A program made the translations under genes and the position numbers. DNA of 64,000 nucleotides from Ilumatobacteraceae bacterium (GTDB lineage: Bacteria > Actinomycetota > Acidimicrobiia > Acidimicrobiales > Ilumatobacteraceae): assembly GCA_017859395.1 (NCBI GenBank), contig JAFMNE010000009.1, positions 1 through 64,000 on the forward strand, read 5' to 3'. A model generated the notes under the pieces. It was not told the DNA's origin, made no database searches, and worked only from the letters and a program-made list of their open reading frames with translations. Shown in pieces: positions 43,255 through 54,743 of the stretch (positions are counted from its first letter, which is position 1; each line of letters starts with the position of its first letter).

Positions 43255-44202
43255 GTGACCTCCCGCCGCACCATACGATCGTTGCTCCTCGCTGCCGCTG
43301 CCGTGCTCGGCACGAGTGGTTGCGCGACATTCACCGATGCCAACGATGTGATTCGAGTGGGCGATGGCGACCTCGTCGACACCGTTGAACAAGGCGACTT
43401 CGACGCGTTGCTCACCGAGTTCGTCGCTCGCCCCGACGTCTTCGGCACCACACCGGCCGCCGACGGTGTGGCCGATGCCGACCAGGCGCGGTACCTCATG
43501 TCGGCACTAGTACGTGCCAGCGCGATCGATGTCCTCCTCGCAACCGCTGGCACCGCCATCGATGACAATGACCGAGCCCCGGTGCTCGATGTCCTCGAGA
43601 GCGATCACCCGTGGCGCTCACTCAGTTCAGAGTTCCTCGACCTCGTGGTCGATTCCCAGACCGACGTGGTTCGCAGTGCATTCGACCGCGTGGACCCAGC
43701 CACTCCTGAACAGCTTGAAGAGCTCTACGCCGATCATCCGGCGATGACCGGATTGATGTGCGTGCGACACATCCTGGTGGACACCCGCGATGAGGCCACC
43801 GCAGTGATCGAACGCCTTCATGCGGGCGAAGAGGTTGCAGCTGTGGCAGTTGAAGTATCTACCGAGCCGGCCGCAGTCGACACCGGTGGCGCACTTGGCA
43901 CCGCCGACAACGCATGTATCCCGGTCAGCCAATACAACGCCGGCTTCGACCCCGGCTTTACCCGAGGCGCCTACGCCACGCCGACGGCGGCGATCTCGCC
44001 GCCAGTGGAATCATCATTTGGATGGCATGTGATCGTGCATCGCCCCTGGGACGAAGTCGGTGATGATGTCGTTGCTGCCCACATCGGCACCGACTCCGCC
44101 GTGCTGCGCGTTGACGGCCTACTTGCCGCCGGCAACATCGAGATCGATCCCCGATACGGCACCTGGGACGCGGCCGAATCCTCAGTGATCCCTGTCGGAT
44201 GA
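43255..44202 (+). CDS. Parvulin-type peptidyl-prolyl isomerase lipoprotein (SurA/PrsA-like)
   Basis: A 315-residue exported protein. A signal peptide with an Arg-rich start ends near a lipobox-like TSGC (Cys23). An N-terminal SurA-like helical region of about 140 residues is followed by a rotamase domain (about 165-275): CVRHILVDTRDEATAVIERL, GGALGTADNACIP, VESSFGWHVIVH. It probably helps extracellular proteins fold. ATG 43249 is an alternative start. It overlaps mazG by 4 bases, and parvulin-mazG-eno is a recurring actinobacterial order. Confidence 0.85.
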   Translation: MTSRRTIRSLLLAAAAVLGTSGCATFTDANDVIRVGDGDLVDTVEQGDFDALLTEFVARPDVFGTTPAADGVADADQARYLMSALVRASAIDVLLATAGTAIDDNDRAPVLDVLESDHPWRSLSSEFLDLVVDSQTDVVRSAFDRVDPATPEQLEELYADHPAMTGLMCVRHILVDTRDEATAVIERLHAGEEVAAVAVEVSTEPAAVDTGGALGTADNACIPVSQYNAGFDPGFTRGAYATPTAAISPPVESSFGWHVIVHRPWDEVGDDVVAAHIGTDSAVLRVDGLLAAGNIEIDPRYGTWDAAESSVIPVG

Positions 44203-45683
44203 TTCATATCGTCGGCCTCGGTCCCGGCGACGAGAGATGGGTGACGGCCCACACCCGCGACGTCCTCGCATCAACAGACCGACATCACGCGCGCACGCTG
44301 CAGCACCCGGCGGCGTCGATCATGCCGGCTGGCACCGTGAGCCACGACGACCTCTACGAGACCAGCGACGATTTTGATGAGGTGTACAACCGGATTGTCG
44401 ATCGGTTGCTACATGACGCATCGAGCAAATCAGATATCGCCTATGCCGTACCGGGGTCTCCGGCAGTACTCGAACGCACCGTTGAATTGCTGAGAGAACG
44501 CTGCGACGGCAGCGACATCGTTGTTCACCCGGCGATGTCGTTCCTCGATCTCGTATGGGCCCGACTCGGTATCGACCCGATCGAGGTTGGAGTGACCCTC
44601 ATCGATGGTCACCGCTTTGCAGTGGAGGCAGCGGGACGTACCGGCCCACTGCTCGTCGCCCACACCCACGCGGATTGGGTACTCGCCGAGATGGCCGGGG
44701 CGATCGACGTGGGGCCCGATGATGCCGCAGCCGACATGTTGGCCGCCACAGAGGTGACCTTGCTGATGGGACTGGGCACCAGCGCTGAACGCATCGTGGA
44801 CACAATGTGGTCGGAAATGCATCGTCATGGCGCCGACCACCTCACAAGCCTGTGGGTTCCACAGCTCGCCCAGCCGGTCGGCGCGGGATACGTGCGCTTT
44901 CACGAACTGGCGCGCACTCTGCGTGAACGCTGCCCCTGGGACATCGAACAGACGCACCAGTCGTTGATCCCCCACCTGATCGAGGAGACATACGAGGTGG
45001 TGGAAGCCATCGGCGAACTTGATGTCGACGACCCATCGAGCGATGACCACTTCATCGAAGAACTCGGCGATCTGCTCTATCAGGTCGAATTCCACGCGAC
45101 GATTGCCGAGCAACAGGGCCGGTTCAGCATCGCTGACGTCACTGCGGGCATTCACGACAAACTCGTGCGACGTCATCCCCATGTGTTCGGCGACAGCGAC
45201 GATGCACCAGCCGACGCCGCCGCGCAGACCGCGGCCTGGGACCGCATCAAACAAGCCGAACGTGGCGGCGCCCCCCAATCGGTGCTCGACGGTGTTCCGG
45301 GTTCGCTCCCCTCGTTGGCCCACGCCCACGCCACCCAGCGCAAAGCAGCCAAGGTGGGCTTCGACTGGCCCGATATCTCCGGGGCGATCGCCAAGGTGAC
45401 CGAAGAGACCGCCGAACTGGCTGCCGAGATCACCATCGGCGATCCTGAGCGGCTGACCGATGAACTCGGCGATGTGTTTTTCGCCGTCGTGAACGTCGCG
45501 CGACATCTCGGTATCGAACCCGAGACCGCACTGCGAGCAGCCACATCGAAGTTCTCACGCCGCTTTCGCATCGTGGAGCAATTGGCGCGAGACCGTGGAA
45601 TCGACCTGCACGCCAGCGAACTCGTCGTCCTCGACGGGTTATGGGATGAGGCAAAGTTGCGCACACACCTGCCGGAGGGCTGA
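44199..45683 (+). CDS. mazG: MazG nucleoside triphosphate pyrophosphohydrolase fused to a tetrapyrrole-methylase-like domain (YabN type)
   Basis: A 494-residue fusion. The N-terminal third (starting IHIVGLGPGDERW, then VPGSPAVLERTVELL) has the SAM-methylase fold of tetrapyrrole methylases. It is followed by two MazG units. The first contains LRERCPWDIEQTHQSL, HLIEETYEVVEAI and EELGDLLYQVEFHA near residues 245-305. The second contains KVTEETAELAAEI and DELGDVFFAVVNVARHLG near 400-445. MazG hydrolyses NTPs to NMP and pyrophosphate, with housecleaning or stringent-response roles. Translationally coupled on both sides. Confidence 0.93.
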   Translation: MIHIVGLGPGDERWVTAHTRDVLASTDRHHARTLQHPAASIMPAGTVSHDDLYETSDDFDEVYNRIVDRLLHDASSKSDIAYAVPGSPAVLERTVELLRERCDGSDIVVHPAMSFLDLVWARLGIDPIEVGVTLIDGHRFAVEAAGRTGPLLVAHTHADWVLAEMAGAIDVGPDDAAADMLAATEVTLLMGLGTSAERIVDTMWSEMHRHGADHLTSLWVPQLAQPVGAGYVRFHELARTLRERCPWDIEQTHQSLIPHLIEETYEVVEAIGELDVDDPSSDDHFIEELGDLLYQVEFHATIAEQQGRFSIADVTAGIHDKLVRRHPHVFGDSDDAPADAAAQTAAWDRIKQAERGGAPQSVLDGVPGSLPSLAHAHATQRKAAKVGFDWPDISGAIAKVTEETAELAAEITIGDPERLTDELGDVFFAVVNVARHLGIEPETALRAATSKFSRRFRIVEQLARDRGIDLHASELVVLDGLWDEAKLRTHLPEG

Positions 45684-46927
45684 TGCGCATCACCATGGCC
45701 CACCCCACCGATCACACCGGTGTGGCGCGGTTACCGTTTCGCGAACGCCTGCGCGAGTGGGACCTACCCGGCATGCACCAGGTCATCGGTATCCACCGCC
45801 ACGAAGTGCGCCTCGTCGAAGTCGACGGTCTCGCGTACGTGGCCAAGGAACTTCCCGATGACCTTGTGCGCCGCGAATACCGGTTGCTCCGTGATCTCGC
45901 TGACGACGGACTCCCCACCGCCACTGTCGTTGCAGCTGTCACCGATCGACCCAATGGGGGCGACGGCATGCTCGTCACCCGACACCTCGATTACTCCCTC
46001 CCCTACCGCTCGCTGCTCTCAGGGCGTGGACTGACCATCCCATTTCTCAGCGACCGACTGCTCGATGCGCTCGTTGGCTTATTGGTCCGGCTGCACCTCG
46101 CTGGTTTCTACTGGGGTGACTGTTCTCTGTCGAACGCGCTCTTTCGCCGCGATGCCGGCACGCTCGCCGCCTACGTGATCGACGTGGAAACCGGCGAACG
46201 ACACAACGAACTCACGGCTGGCCAACGCCAACTCGACCTAGCAATCGCCTGCGAGAACGTTGCGGGCGGACTGTTGGATCTGCAGATGGCTGATCGTCTC
46301 ACGGCCGATATCGATCCATTCACCGTCGCCGATGACCTGGCTCACCGCTACGACGCCCTGTGGGCCGAGTTGACCCACGACACACCAATCGCCGCGGGCG
46401 ACGCGATGGCCGTGCGCACCCGGCTCGACCGATTGCACGAACTCGGCTTTGATGCCGGCGAGATTGAGGTGGTCAGCGGCGCCGGCGGTGACGTCGTGAG
46501 AGTGACACCACGCGTTGTCGAACACGGCTTTCACGCCGACCGACTGGCGCACCTCACCGGCCTGGACGCAGGCGAAAACCAGGCCCGACGCATGCTCGAC
46601 GACATCCGAGCCTTCGGCGCCACGATGGTGGGCCCTGACGGGCGCCACCCACCTGAAAACGTGGTGGCCGTGCGTTGGCTTGATCGACGTTTCGAGCCCA
46701 TCATCGCGGCCATCCCCGACGACTTACTCAGCAGGCTTGAGGCGGCCGAGATTTTCCATCAACTCCTCGAGCACCGGTGGTTTCTCGCCGAACGCGTCGG
46801 CCATGACATCGCGCTCGAAGATGCCCTGGCCGATTACCTCGATCACGTGCTGTCGCGCTCCGAGCACGAGCGGGTGCATATCGACTCGCCGACAGCGGAA
46901 CTGCCGCGCATCGAACCGCTACCGTGA
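45683..46927 (+). CDS. DUF4032 protein with a kinase-like fold
   Basis: A 414-residue protein. The first ~230 residues resemble a lipopolysaccharide-kinase/RIO-type fold. AYVAKELPDDLVRREYRLLRDL could hold the ATP-binding lysine, LHLAGFYWGDCSLSNALF would be the catalytic loop with Asp and Asn, and AYVIDVETGER the metal-binding aspartate. The C-terminal half (from about 230) is the DUF4032 domain proper. A substrate is unknown. Its ATG overlaps the mazG stop by one base, and eno follows after 36 bases. Confidence 0.75.
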   Translation: MRITMAHPTDHTGVARLPFRERLREWDLPGMHQVIGIHRHEVRLVEVDGLAYVAKELPDDLVRREYRLLRDLADDGLPTATVVAAVTDRPNGGDGMLVTRHLDYSLPYRSLLSGRGLTIPFLSDRLLDALVGLLVRLHLAGFYWGDCSLSNALFRRDAGTLAAYVIDVETGERHNELTAGQRQLDLAIACENVAGGLLDLQMADRLTADIDPFTVADDLAHRYDALWAELTHDTPIAAGDAMAVRTRLDRLHELGFDAGEIEVVSGAGGDVVRVTPRVVEHGFHADRLAHLTGLDAGENQARRMLDDIRAFGATMVGPDGRHPPENVVAVRWLDRRFEPIIAAIPDDLLSRLEAAEIFHQLLEHRWFLAERVGHDIALEDALADYLDHVLSRSEHERVHIDSPTAELPRIEPLP

Positions 46928-48250
<1,323 letters not shown>

Positions 48251-48286
48251 CACAACCGACGATGTGGGGCCTGAGAGACTGAGCGG

Positions 48287-48769
48287 GTGAACGGGTCACG
48301 CACACCACGCAGGAGTCGCCTGGCGCGCCGCCCACGCCCGGCCTCAACTGCGCGACGGTCACCGCTTGCGGACCTCACCGGTGGCGTACCACGCGAGGCG
48401 CGCATCACCGGACGCGGACGCACCACCGTGGTCCTCGGTGCACTCGCTGGCGTGGTGGTTCTCACCTTGATCACCTCGCTCGCCGTGATCCCGTGGCGCA
48501 CCTATGGGGAGCAGGGCGACCGTATCGACGAACTCGCCGATCAGCTCGCGCGCCTGGAGGCGGTGAATGCCGACCTGTCGGCCGAGGTACAGCGCCTGCG
48601 CACCGACGATGGTGTTCGCGAGGCCGCCCGCGACGAATTGGGGTACGTGGCCGATGGCGAAGATCGCGAGACAGTGATGGATGCCCCGCTGCTACCAACC
48701 GACCTTCCAAACGGTTGGCCCTACGGCGTGATAGCCGACATCATCGCTGCGCGAACCCCGTCGCCCTGA
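48287..48769 (+). CDS. FtsB/DivIC septum formation protein
   Basis: A 160-residue bitopic membrane protein. A basic cytoplasmic N-terminus of ~45 residues leads to one membrane helix (about 47-66). A leucine-zipper coiled coil follows (RIDELADQLARLEAVNADLSAEVQRL, about 77-105), then the conserved RDELGYVADGE element. It should join the FtsQ-FtsL-FtsB complex of the divisome. Position directly after eno is typical. Start GTG. Confidence 0.9.
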   Translation: MNGSRTPRRSRLARRPRPASTARRSPLADLTGGVPREARITGRGRTTVVLGALAGVVVLTLITSLAVIPWRTYGEQGDRIDELADQLARLEAVNADLSAEVQRLRTDDGVREAARDELGYVADGEDRETVMDAPLLPTDLPNGWPYGVIADIIAARTPSP

Positions 48770-48820
48770 CCTCGGCGCCACGATCCGACGTCCGCGTGGC
48801 CGAGGTACTGCTCGGGCGAC

Positions 48821-48826
48821 TAACTT
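48821..48826 (+). promoter_or_regulatory. Candidate -10 element of coxL
   Basis: TAACTT, 35 bases before the ATG, in the 92-base gap after ftsB; no good -35 match. Confidence 0.3.
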
Positions 48827-48861
48827 GGCGGCAAAGACCGTTGCGACGAAAGGTGCAGGCG

Positions 48862-51141
48862 ATGACCGGAAGTGTTCTCGGGGAGAGGGTTCTGCGCAAG
48901 GAGGACCCCAAGTTCCTCACCACCGGAGGTGTGTACCTCGACGACCTCCATCATCCGATGCTTGAGGGAGCCGCCCATGTGGTGTTCGCTCGCTCACCCA
49001 TCGCCCATGGCACCATCGTGTCCATCGATATCGATGAGGCCGTTGGCATGCCGGGCGTGATCGCTGTGCATACCGCAGCAAGCCTCGGCCTTGAGCCGAC
49101 ACCGGCCATGTTCAACCCGAACGTGAACCGCACCCTTCTCGCCAGCGACCGTGTCCGCTGGGTCGGGGAACCGATCGTCGCCGTTGTCGCTGAGACCTAC
49201 GAACAGGCCACCGACGCGGCGCAAGCGGTCTTCGTGGACATCGACCCGCTGCCGGCGATCACCGACATGAACGAGGCGCTCACATCCGACACGCACATCT
49301 ACCCGGCGAACGGGTCGAATGCGGTGTTCGACTCCGTCGCCCTGGGTGGCGGCACGATCTCCGGTGATGAGTTCTTCGACGGCTGCGAAGTCGTCATCAC
49401 CGAAGAACTGCTGAACCAGCGTGTGGCACCCTGCCCGCTCGAGCCGCGCGCTGCCGCGGCTGTGTGGGCCGATGGCCGCCTGCACCAGTGGTTGTCCACC
49501 CAGCACGCTCAGGGATCGGTGGGGCCGATCGCGGCAGCCAACGGGGTCGATGCCGCTGAGGTCCACGTCATCACCCCCGATGTCGGCGGTGGTTTCGGCG
49601 CGAAGATCGGGTGCTACTCCGAAGAGCTCATCCTCGGACGTCTCGCTGCCGATGTGCAGCGACCGGTTCGTTTTCGCGAGACGCGCAGCGAGTCGATGAT
49701 GAACCTCGGTCATGGCCGCGCACAGCACCAGAAGATCACCGTGGGCGGCAGCCGCGACGGGCGCATCACCCACTTCCGACTTGAGATGGTGCAGGACTCC
49801 GGTGGCTTCTGCGAGATCGGGACGATCCTCGGTGCCCTGTTCACCCGGCGCATGGCCGCTGGCGTGTACACCTTCGAGAACATCGAAGCCCACTGCACAT
49901 CGGTGGTGACCAACACAACGCCCGTGGTTGCCTACCGTGGCGCCGGTCGCCCCGAGGCCACCGCCGCAACCGAGCGCGCCATGGATCTCTTTGCAGCAGA
50001 GATCGGTATGGACCCGGTCGAGGTCCGCCGCAAGAACCTGATCGCCGCCTTCGATCAACCGCATACGACCGCCATCGGCGAGGTATATGACGTTGGCGAT
50101 TTCGAGGGCAGCCTCGACCGTGCTGTTGCTGCGGCTGGATACGACGAACTGCGCGCCGAGCAGGCACGCCGTCGGGCAGCGGGCGAATCGAAGTTGCTGG
50201 GCATCGGGGTCAGCACCTATGTCGAGATCACCGGTGGTGCAGGTGCGCCTCAGGAGGATTCAAAGATTGTCATCCACGCCGATGGCACCGGCACGATCTA
50301 CACCGGCACCTCCCCGCATGGCCAGGGACATGACACCGCGTGGTCGATGATCGCGTCATCGCTCACCGGTATCGACCCAGACCGCTTCACCCTGGTGTGG
50401 GGTGACACCGACCTCACACCGGTTGGTGGCGGCACGATGGGATCGCGATCGCTGCAGCAGGGCGGACTCGCCGTGCACCAAGCGGCCGCCGGCGTGGTGG
50501 AGCAGGGCCGTCGCATCGCCGCTGGCCTGCTCGAGGCCGACGAAATCGACGTGGTGCTCGACACCGACCGCGGGGAGTTCCACGTCGCAGGTACCCCTGC
50601 GGTGACGGCGACGTGGGCGCAGGTCGCTGTGGCGGCTGGCGATGACGGCCTGGTTGAACAAACCACCTTCAAAGCCCCCGGTGCGACCTACCCCTTCGGC
50701 GCACATGTCGCTGTGGTCGAAGTCGATGCCGATACCGGCCGGGTGACCCATCTACGTCACATCGCCTGTGACGATGCCGGGGTCATGGTGAACCCGGTAC
50801 TGGTCGACGGCCAGGTGCATGGCGGTATCGCCCAAGGCACTGCCCAAGCCCTGTACGAAGAGGTCCGCTACGACAGCGACGGCAACCCGGTCACGTCGAA
50901 CCTTGCCGATTACGCCATGGTGTCGATGGATCTCATGCCCCAGATCGAGCGCATCCCGATGGAAACGCCAACACCGGTGAATCCCATCGGTGCCAAAGGC
51001 ATCGGCGAGTCGGGCACCATCGGCTCAACGCCCGCAGTGCACTCTGCGGTGATCGATGCGCTCGCCCACCTCGGTGTCCGACACATCGATATGCCGTGCA
51101 CACCGGAAAAGGTGTGGCGGGCCATCGCCGACGCGCGCTGA
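48862..51141 (+). CDS. coxL: Molybdenum hydroxylase large subunit, form II CO-dehydrogenase family
   Basis: A 759-residue xanthine-oxidase-family subunit carrying the molybdenum-cytosine-dinucleotide cofactor. It starts [19 protein letters not shown]. The active-site loop AYRGAGR near residues 356-362 places it in the form II group; form I CO dehydrogenases have AYRCSFR with the copper-binding cysteine. The catalytic glutamate is in GIGESG near 713. It forms a complex with the small (2Fe-2S) and medium (FAD) subunits encoded 4.8 kb downstream. Whether form II enzymes oxidise CO or another small molecule is debated. ATG 48862 has AAAGG upstream; the long 5' open frame overlaps ftsB. Confidence 0.9.
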   Translation: MTGSVLGERVLRKEDPKFLTTGGVYLDDLHHPMLEGAAHVVFARSPIAHGTIVSIDIDEAVGMPGVIAVHTAASLGLEPTPAMFNPNVNRTLLASDRVRWVGEPIVAVVAETYEQATDAAQAVFVDIDPLPAITDMNEALTSDTHIYPANGSNAVFDSVALGGGTISGDEFFDGCEVVITEELLNQRVAPCPLEPRAAAAVWADGRLHQWLSTQHAQGSVGPIAAANGVDAAEVHVITPDVGGGFGAKIGCYSEELILGRLAADVQRPVRFRETRSESMMNLGHGRAQHQKITVGGSRDGRITHFRLEMVQDSGGFCEIGTILGALFTRRMAAGVYTFENIEAHCTSVVTNTTPVVAYRGAGRPEATAATERAMDLFAAEIGMDPVEVRRKNLIAAFDQPHTTAIGEVYDVGDFEGSLDRAVAAAGYDELRAEQARRRAAGESKLLGIGVSTYVEITGGAGAPQEDSKIVIHADGTGTIYTGTSPHGQGHDTAWSMIASSLTGIDPDRFTLVWGDTDLTPVGGGTMGSRSLQQGGLAVHQAAAGVVEQGRRIAAGLLEADEIDVVLDTDRGEFHVAGTPAVTATWAQVAVAAGDDGLVEQTTFKAPGATYPFGAHVAVVEVDADTGRVTHLRHIACDDAGVMVNPVLVDGQVHGGIAQGTAQALYEEVRYDSDGNPVTSNLADYAMVSMDLMPQIERIPMETPTPVNPIGAKGIGESGTIGSTPAVHSAVIDALAHLGVRHIDMPCTPEKVWRAIADAR

Positions 51142-51184
51142 CACCTGCGCGCTCCACGCGACTCTCACCCCGCCTCGGTACCGA

Positions 51185-51190
51185 TACCGT
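51185..51190 (+). promoter_or_regulatory. Leaderless -10 element of the ABC exporter
   Basis: TACCGT, 6 bases before GTG 51197. Confidence 0.55.
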
Positions 51191-51196
51191 GACGGG

Positions 51197-52168
51197 GTGA
51201 GTCAATCCCCCATCTTTGCCCACGATCTCGTTCGGGTCTTCGGTTCCGGCGACGCGGCGGTGCGCGCGGTCGACGGTGTTGATCTCGATGTGTCTGCCGG
51301 AGAGATCTTCGGATTCCTCGGGCCGAATGGTGCCGGAAAGTCGACCACTGTGCGCATGCTGACCACCTTGTTGCGGCCAACCTCGGGCACCGCCCGAGTT
51401 GCCGGATATGACGTCGTCACCGACGCTGACGCCGTGCGGCGAAGCATTGGGGTTGCGCTGCAAGACGCGGCGATTGATCCGTTGATGACCGGGCGGGAGT
51501 TACTTCGGCTCCAAGCGACGCTCTATTCGATCCCTCGCACCGACGGTGAGCGACGCAGCGGCGAACTTCTTGAGAGGGTGGGCCTAAGTGCGGCAGCGGA
51601 CCGGCGCGTGGGCACCTACTCCGGCGGTATGCGCCGCCGGCTTGATCTTGCTCTGGCCCTGATCGGCGAGCCATCGGTGCTCTTCCTCGACGAGCCGACG
51701 ACCGGGCTCGATCCAATGAGCCGAATATCGCTCTGGGAGGAGATCCGCCGGCTCAACGCCGACGGCACCACGGTTCTGCTCACCACCCAGTATCTCGAGG
51801 AAGCCGACCAGCTTGCCGACCGTGTGGCGATCATCGACCACGGGCGGATCGTGCGCGAGGGGCAGCCCGACGATTTGAAGGCCGAAGTGGGTGCGCCGAC
51901 CTTGTTCATAGATGTGGAAACCTCACTGGTCGGCACGGCCACGAGCGTGCTGGGGACATTCGGCGAGTTGCGCCCAACTGCAGAGGGCACTCTCGGCGTT
52001 GGGCTTCACGACGGTGTTGGTGCCGTCTCAGCGGTGGTGCGCGCTCTCGATGAGGCGGGCGTTGCGGTCAGTCACCTTGAAGTGCGAGCCCCCAGCCTCG
52101 ACGATGTGTTTGCCGAAGCCACCGGCTACCGCCTTGAGGGTGCTGATGCCGACGGGGCGCCACGGTGA
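51197..52168 (+). CDS. ABC-2 exporter ATP-binding protein (DrrA type)
   Basis: A 323-residue ATPase with Walker A GPNGAGKSTTVRML near residue 45, the signature YSGGMRRRLDLALALIG near 138, Walker B LFLDEPTTGLDP, and the DrrA-type C-terminal domain ending in SLDDVFAEATGYRLEG. It powers the two-permease exporter encoded next, by analogy with daunorubicin-type drug or lipid export. GTG 51197 follows from promoter spacing and family start. Overlaps the next gene by 4 bases. Confidence 0.9.
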   Translation: MSQSPIFAHDLVRVFGSGDAAVRAVDGVDLDVSAGEIFGFLGPNGAGKSTTVRMLTTLLRPTSGTARVAGYDVVTDADAVRRSIGVALQDAAIDPLMTGRELLRLQATLYSIPRTDGERRSGELLERVGLSAAADRRVGTYSGGMRRRLDLALALIGEPSVLFLDEPTTGLDPMSRISLWEEIRRLNADGTTVLLTTQYLEEADQLADRVAIIDHGRIVREGQPDDLKAEVGAPTLFIDVETSLVGTATSVLGTFGELRPTAEGTLGVGLHDGVGAVSAVVRALDEAGVAVSHLEVRAPSLDDVFAEATGYRLEGADADGAPR

Positions 52169-52938
52169 ACACACTGGCCCAGACCCGTGCGATGTCGCAG
52201 AGATCTGTGCTCGCCCTCGTGCGCCAACCCGCACTCGTCATCCCATCAGCGGTCTTTCCGCTGTTCTTTGCTGCGCTCGGCACCTCGTCATTCTCGCGCG
52301 CAGTGACTATTCCCGGCTTTCCCGAGGTCGATTCCTTCTTGGACTTCGCCCTCGCTGGCGCGATCGTGCAAGGAATTCTCTTTGGTTCCATCACGAGCGC
52401 AACAGCTCTCGCAACCGATATCGAAACAGGTTTCTTCGACCGTCTACTCGCGGCTCCCACCCAACGAACCGCCATTTTGATCGGACGCCTTGCCGGGGCA
52501 ATGGCCTACGGGTTTGCCCAGACCCTGTTCTTCGTCGCGGTCCTCGTGCCCTTCGGCTTGCGGATCACCACCGGCGCGGTGGGTCTAATGCTCATGGCTA
52601 TCGGCGGTTTACTCACCGCACTCGCAGTTGGAGCTCTCATGTCCACTATGGCTCTGCGTACCGGATCCTCTGAGGCTGTGCAGGGCTCATTTCCGCTGCT
52701 GTTCGTGCTGTTGTTCTTCTCCTCGGCATTCTTCCCACGCGAGACGATGAGCGGGGCCTACCGCCGCATTGCCGACTGGAACCCGGTGTCGTACCTGGTG
52801 GAGGGTTTCCGGTCGCTCACCATCGGTGATGTGAACGCCACCTCGATTGCCCAGGTGGTTGCGTTACCCGCCGCACTGGCCGTCGTGACGATGACCGGGG
52901 CCCTCGCGGCCCTCGCAGCAAGGACACGTCGAGGATGA
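52165..52938 (+). CDS. ABC-2 exporter permease (DrrB type), first
   Basis: A 257-residue membrane protein with about six hydrophobic segments. The conserved DIETGFFDRLLAAPTQR follows the second segment, and the C-terminal NPVSYLVEGFRSL motif of ABC-2 permeases is present. It partners with the ATPase upstream and the permease downstream. Substrate unknown. Confidence 0.88.
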   Translation: MNTLAQTRAMSQRSVLALVRQPALVIPSAVFPLFFAALGTSSFSRAVTIPGFPEVDSFLDFALAGAIVQGILFGSITSATALATDIETGFFDRLLAAPTQRTAILIGRLAGAMAYGFAQTLFFVAVLVPFGLRITTGAVGLMLMAIGGLLTALAVGALMSTMALRTGSSEAVQGSFPLLFVLLFFSSAFFPRETMSGAYRRIADWNPVSYLVEGFRSLTIGDVNATSIAQVVALPAALAVVTMTGALAALAARTRRG

Positions 52939-53702
52939 GTTCCACCATCGCACCCGCGTGGGGTCTCGCAATGCGCAGCCTGCGCAATATTCGTCGCTTG
53001 CCATCGGCATTCGTACCCGCACTGATGATGCCGCTGGTGCAGGTCATCGCGTTCTCCGGCACCTTTGCGGGTATCACCGTGGTGCAGGGCTTCCCCACCG
53101 ATCGGTCGGTGAACTGGTATCTGCCGCTGGCGGTCACCATGGGATCGTCATTCGCCGGGCTCGGCACCGGTTTCGCAATGATCCGCGACCTGCAGTCGGG
53201 CTTCTACGACAGATTGCGCATGTCACCAGCCGGCCGCCGCTCACTTCTCCTCGGTCCGTTCATCGCTGCGTGGGCTCGCGCCCTGATCGCCGTCGTACTG
53301 GTGCTCATCGTCGGTGTGACGCTCGGTGCACGGCCGACATCATGGGTGGCGATTCCATCGTTGATCGCCGTCGGACTCGGCACCGCCACCTTGGGCACGG
53401 GATGGGGTATCGGACTCGCCTACCGCTTCGGCGACATGCGCGCCGCGGCCATCATGCAGCTCACCCTCTTCCTCGGCCTGTTCCTGACCGATGCACAAAC
53501 ACCAATTGATGTGATGCGCGGTTGGTTGGTGCCCGTGGCCACCGTGAACCCGCTCAGCCGGGTGTTGGCCCTCGCCCGGCAGGGTTTCATCGACGACGGG
53601 GCGTCATGGGCGACCACCATCTGGGGTCTGATCACCCTCATCGCGGTCAGCACGGCAACGGGGATGTTCGCGATGGCGGGTCTGCGCCACCTGGACGATT
53701 AA
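52935..53702 (+). CDS. ABC-2 exporter permease (DrrB type), second
   Basis: A 255-residue permease, homologous to the preceding one: IRDLQSGFYDRLRMSPAGRR corresponds to its loop motif, and VNPLSRVLALARQGF to its C-terminal motif. The pair would form a heterodimeric pore. The ATG overlaps the previous stop by 4 bases. It has no obvious functional tie to the CO-dehydrogenase genes around it. Confidence 0.88.
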   Translation: MSSTIAPAWGLAMRSLRNIRRLPSAFVPALMMPLVQVIAFSGTFAGITVVQGFPTDRSVNWYLPLAVTMGSSFAGLGTGFAMIRDLQSGFYDRLRMSPAGRRSLLLGPFIAAWARALIAVVLVLIVGVTLGARPTSWVAIPSLIAVGLGTATLGTGWGIGLAYRFGDMRAAAIMQLTLFLGLFLTDAQTPIDVMRGWLVPVATVNPLSRVLALARQGFIDDGASWATTIWGLITLIAVSTATGMFAMAGLRHLDD

Positions 53703-53758
53703 CCGTGCGGTACCTCGCCAGCATGAGCCACGGCTGCCGAGGTGGCATGCCGCGGGGA

Positions 53759-53764
53759 TACCGT
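53759..53764 (+). promoter_or_regulatory. Leaderless -10 element of the K+ channel gene
   Basis: TACCGT, 7 bases before GTG 53772. Confidence 0.6.
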
Positions 53765-53771
53765 CACGGGC

Positions 53772-54743
53772 GTGTCGATCATCGCCCGGCTGCGCATCGC
53801 GGTCGCACTTGTCGCCACGGTGGTGGTCACTGGCACGATCGGCTATCGGCTCTTTGGTCTCGGATGGGGCGATGCGCTGTACATGACGGTGATCACGGTA
53901 ACTACCGTCGGGTATCGCGAACTGCTCGAACCGTCAGGTTGGAACTCACTGTTCACCGTTGTCATCATCGTGACCGGGGTGTCGACCGTGCTCTACACCT
54001 TCACCCTGACCGTCCAAGCGGTAGTCGAGGGACAATTGCGTGAATTTGTAGGAAGACGGCGGATGGATAGACGTATCGAGGGGTTTCGCGGCCACACCGT
54101 GATTTGTGGCTGGGGTCGAGTCGGTCGTGCCGTGGCCGACGACCTTCGCCGTGCCGGGCATCAGGTCGCAGTCGTCGACAGCGATGCCGATCTGCTGCGC
54201 GATCTTGATGTGCCCGTGATCTGTGGCAATGCCACCGCCGACTCAACGTTGCGAGCGGCCGGTGTGGAGCATGCGCGTGCCCTTGTGGCCGCGATTGACG
54301 CCGATGCGGACAACCTGATGGTCACCTTGTCGGCGCGCACAATCAACCCGAACTTGTTCATCGTGGCGCGCGCCCGGGCCGATGAGAGCATCGCCAAACT
54401 CACCCGTGCCGGCGCCGACCGTGTCGTGAACCCGCAAGAGCTCGGTGCGGCGCGCATGGCAACCTTTGTCGTGCAACCCAATGTGGCAGAGTTCATCGAC
54501 GTGGTCATGCACGAACGGTCCGTCGAGTTCCGGATGCGCGAACTTGTCGTACCGGCATCGGCCAGTGGCCTTCACGTCGGCGACGTTCGCTCGCGGGGCA
54601 ACGTTGTGGTGCTGGCCGTGCGCGGACGAGACGGCGAATTCATCACCGATCCCGATGGCGATATGGAACTGCACCCAGGCCAGATCGTGATCGCCGTCGG
54701 TGCTGACGATGCCTGCGATCACCTCGAGGAGGTGCTGGCATGA
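53772..54743 (+). CDS. Two-helix potassium channel with RCK (TrkA-N/TrkA-C) domain
   Basis: A 323-residue channel subunit. Two membrane helices (about 4-24 and 56-80) flank a pore loop with the selectivity filter TTVGYRE. A cytoplasmic RCK domain (starting TVICGWGRVGRAVADDLRRAGH, near residue 103) binds a nucleotide, and a TrkA-C domain occupies the last ~80 residues. It should assemble as a tetramer and control K+ flux. GTG 53772 is preferred over ATG 53742 from promoter spacing. Coupled to the next gene by a 4-base overlap. Confidence 0.88.
   Translation: MSIIARLRIAVALVATVVVTGTIGYRLFGLGWGDALYMTVITVTTVGYRELLEPSGWNSLFTVVIIVTGVSTVLYTFTLTVQAVVEGQLREFVGRRRMDRRIEGFRGHTVICGWGRVGRAVADDLRRAGHQVAVVDSDADLLRDLDVPVICGNATADSTLRAAGVEHARALVAAIDADADNLMVTLSARTINPNLFIVARARADESIAKLTRAGADRVVNPQELGAARMATFVVQPNVAEFIDVVMHERSVEFRMRELVVPASASGLHVGDVRSRGNVVVLAVRGRDGEFITDPDGDMELHPGQIVIAVGADDACDHLEEVLA

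Noticed and set aside
44430-45506. 358-codon minus-strand ORF opposite mazG
   Set aside because: Shadow of a strongly supported gene; no motif, no promoter, no ribosome site.
48994-50064. 356-codon minus-strand ORF opposite coxL
   Set aside because: Complementary frame of coxL with no family resemblance.
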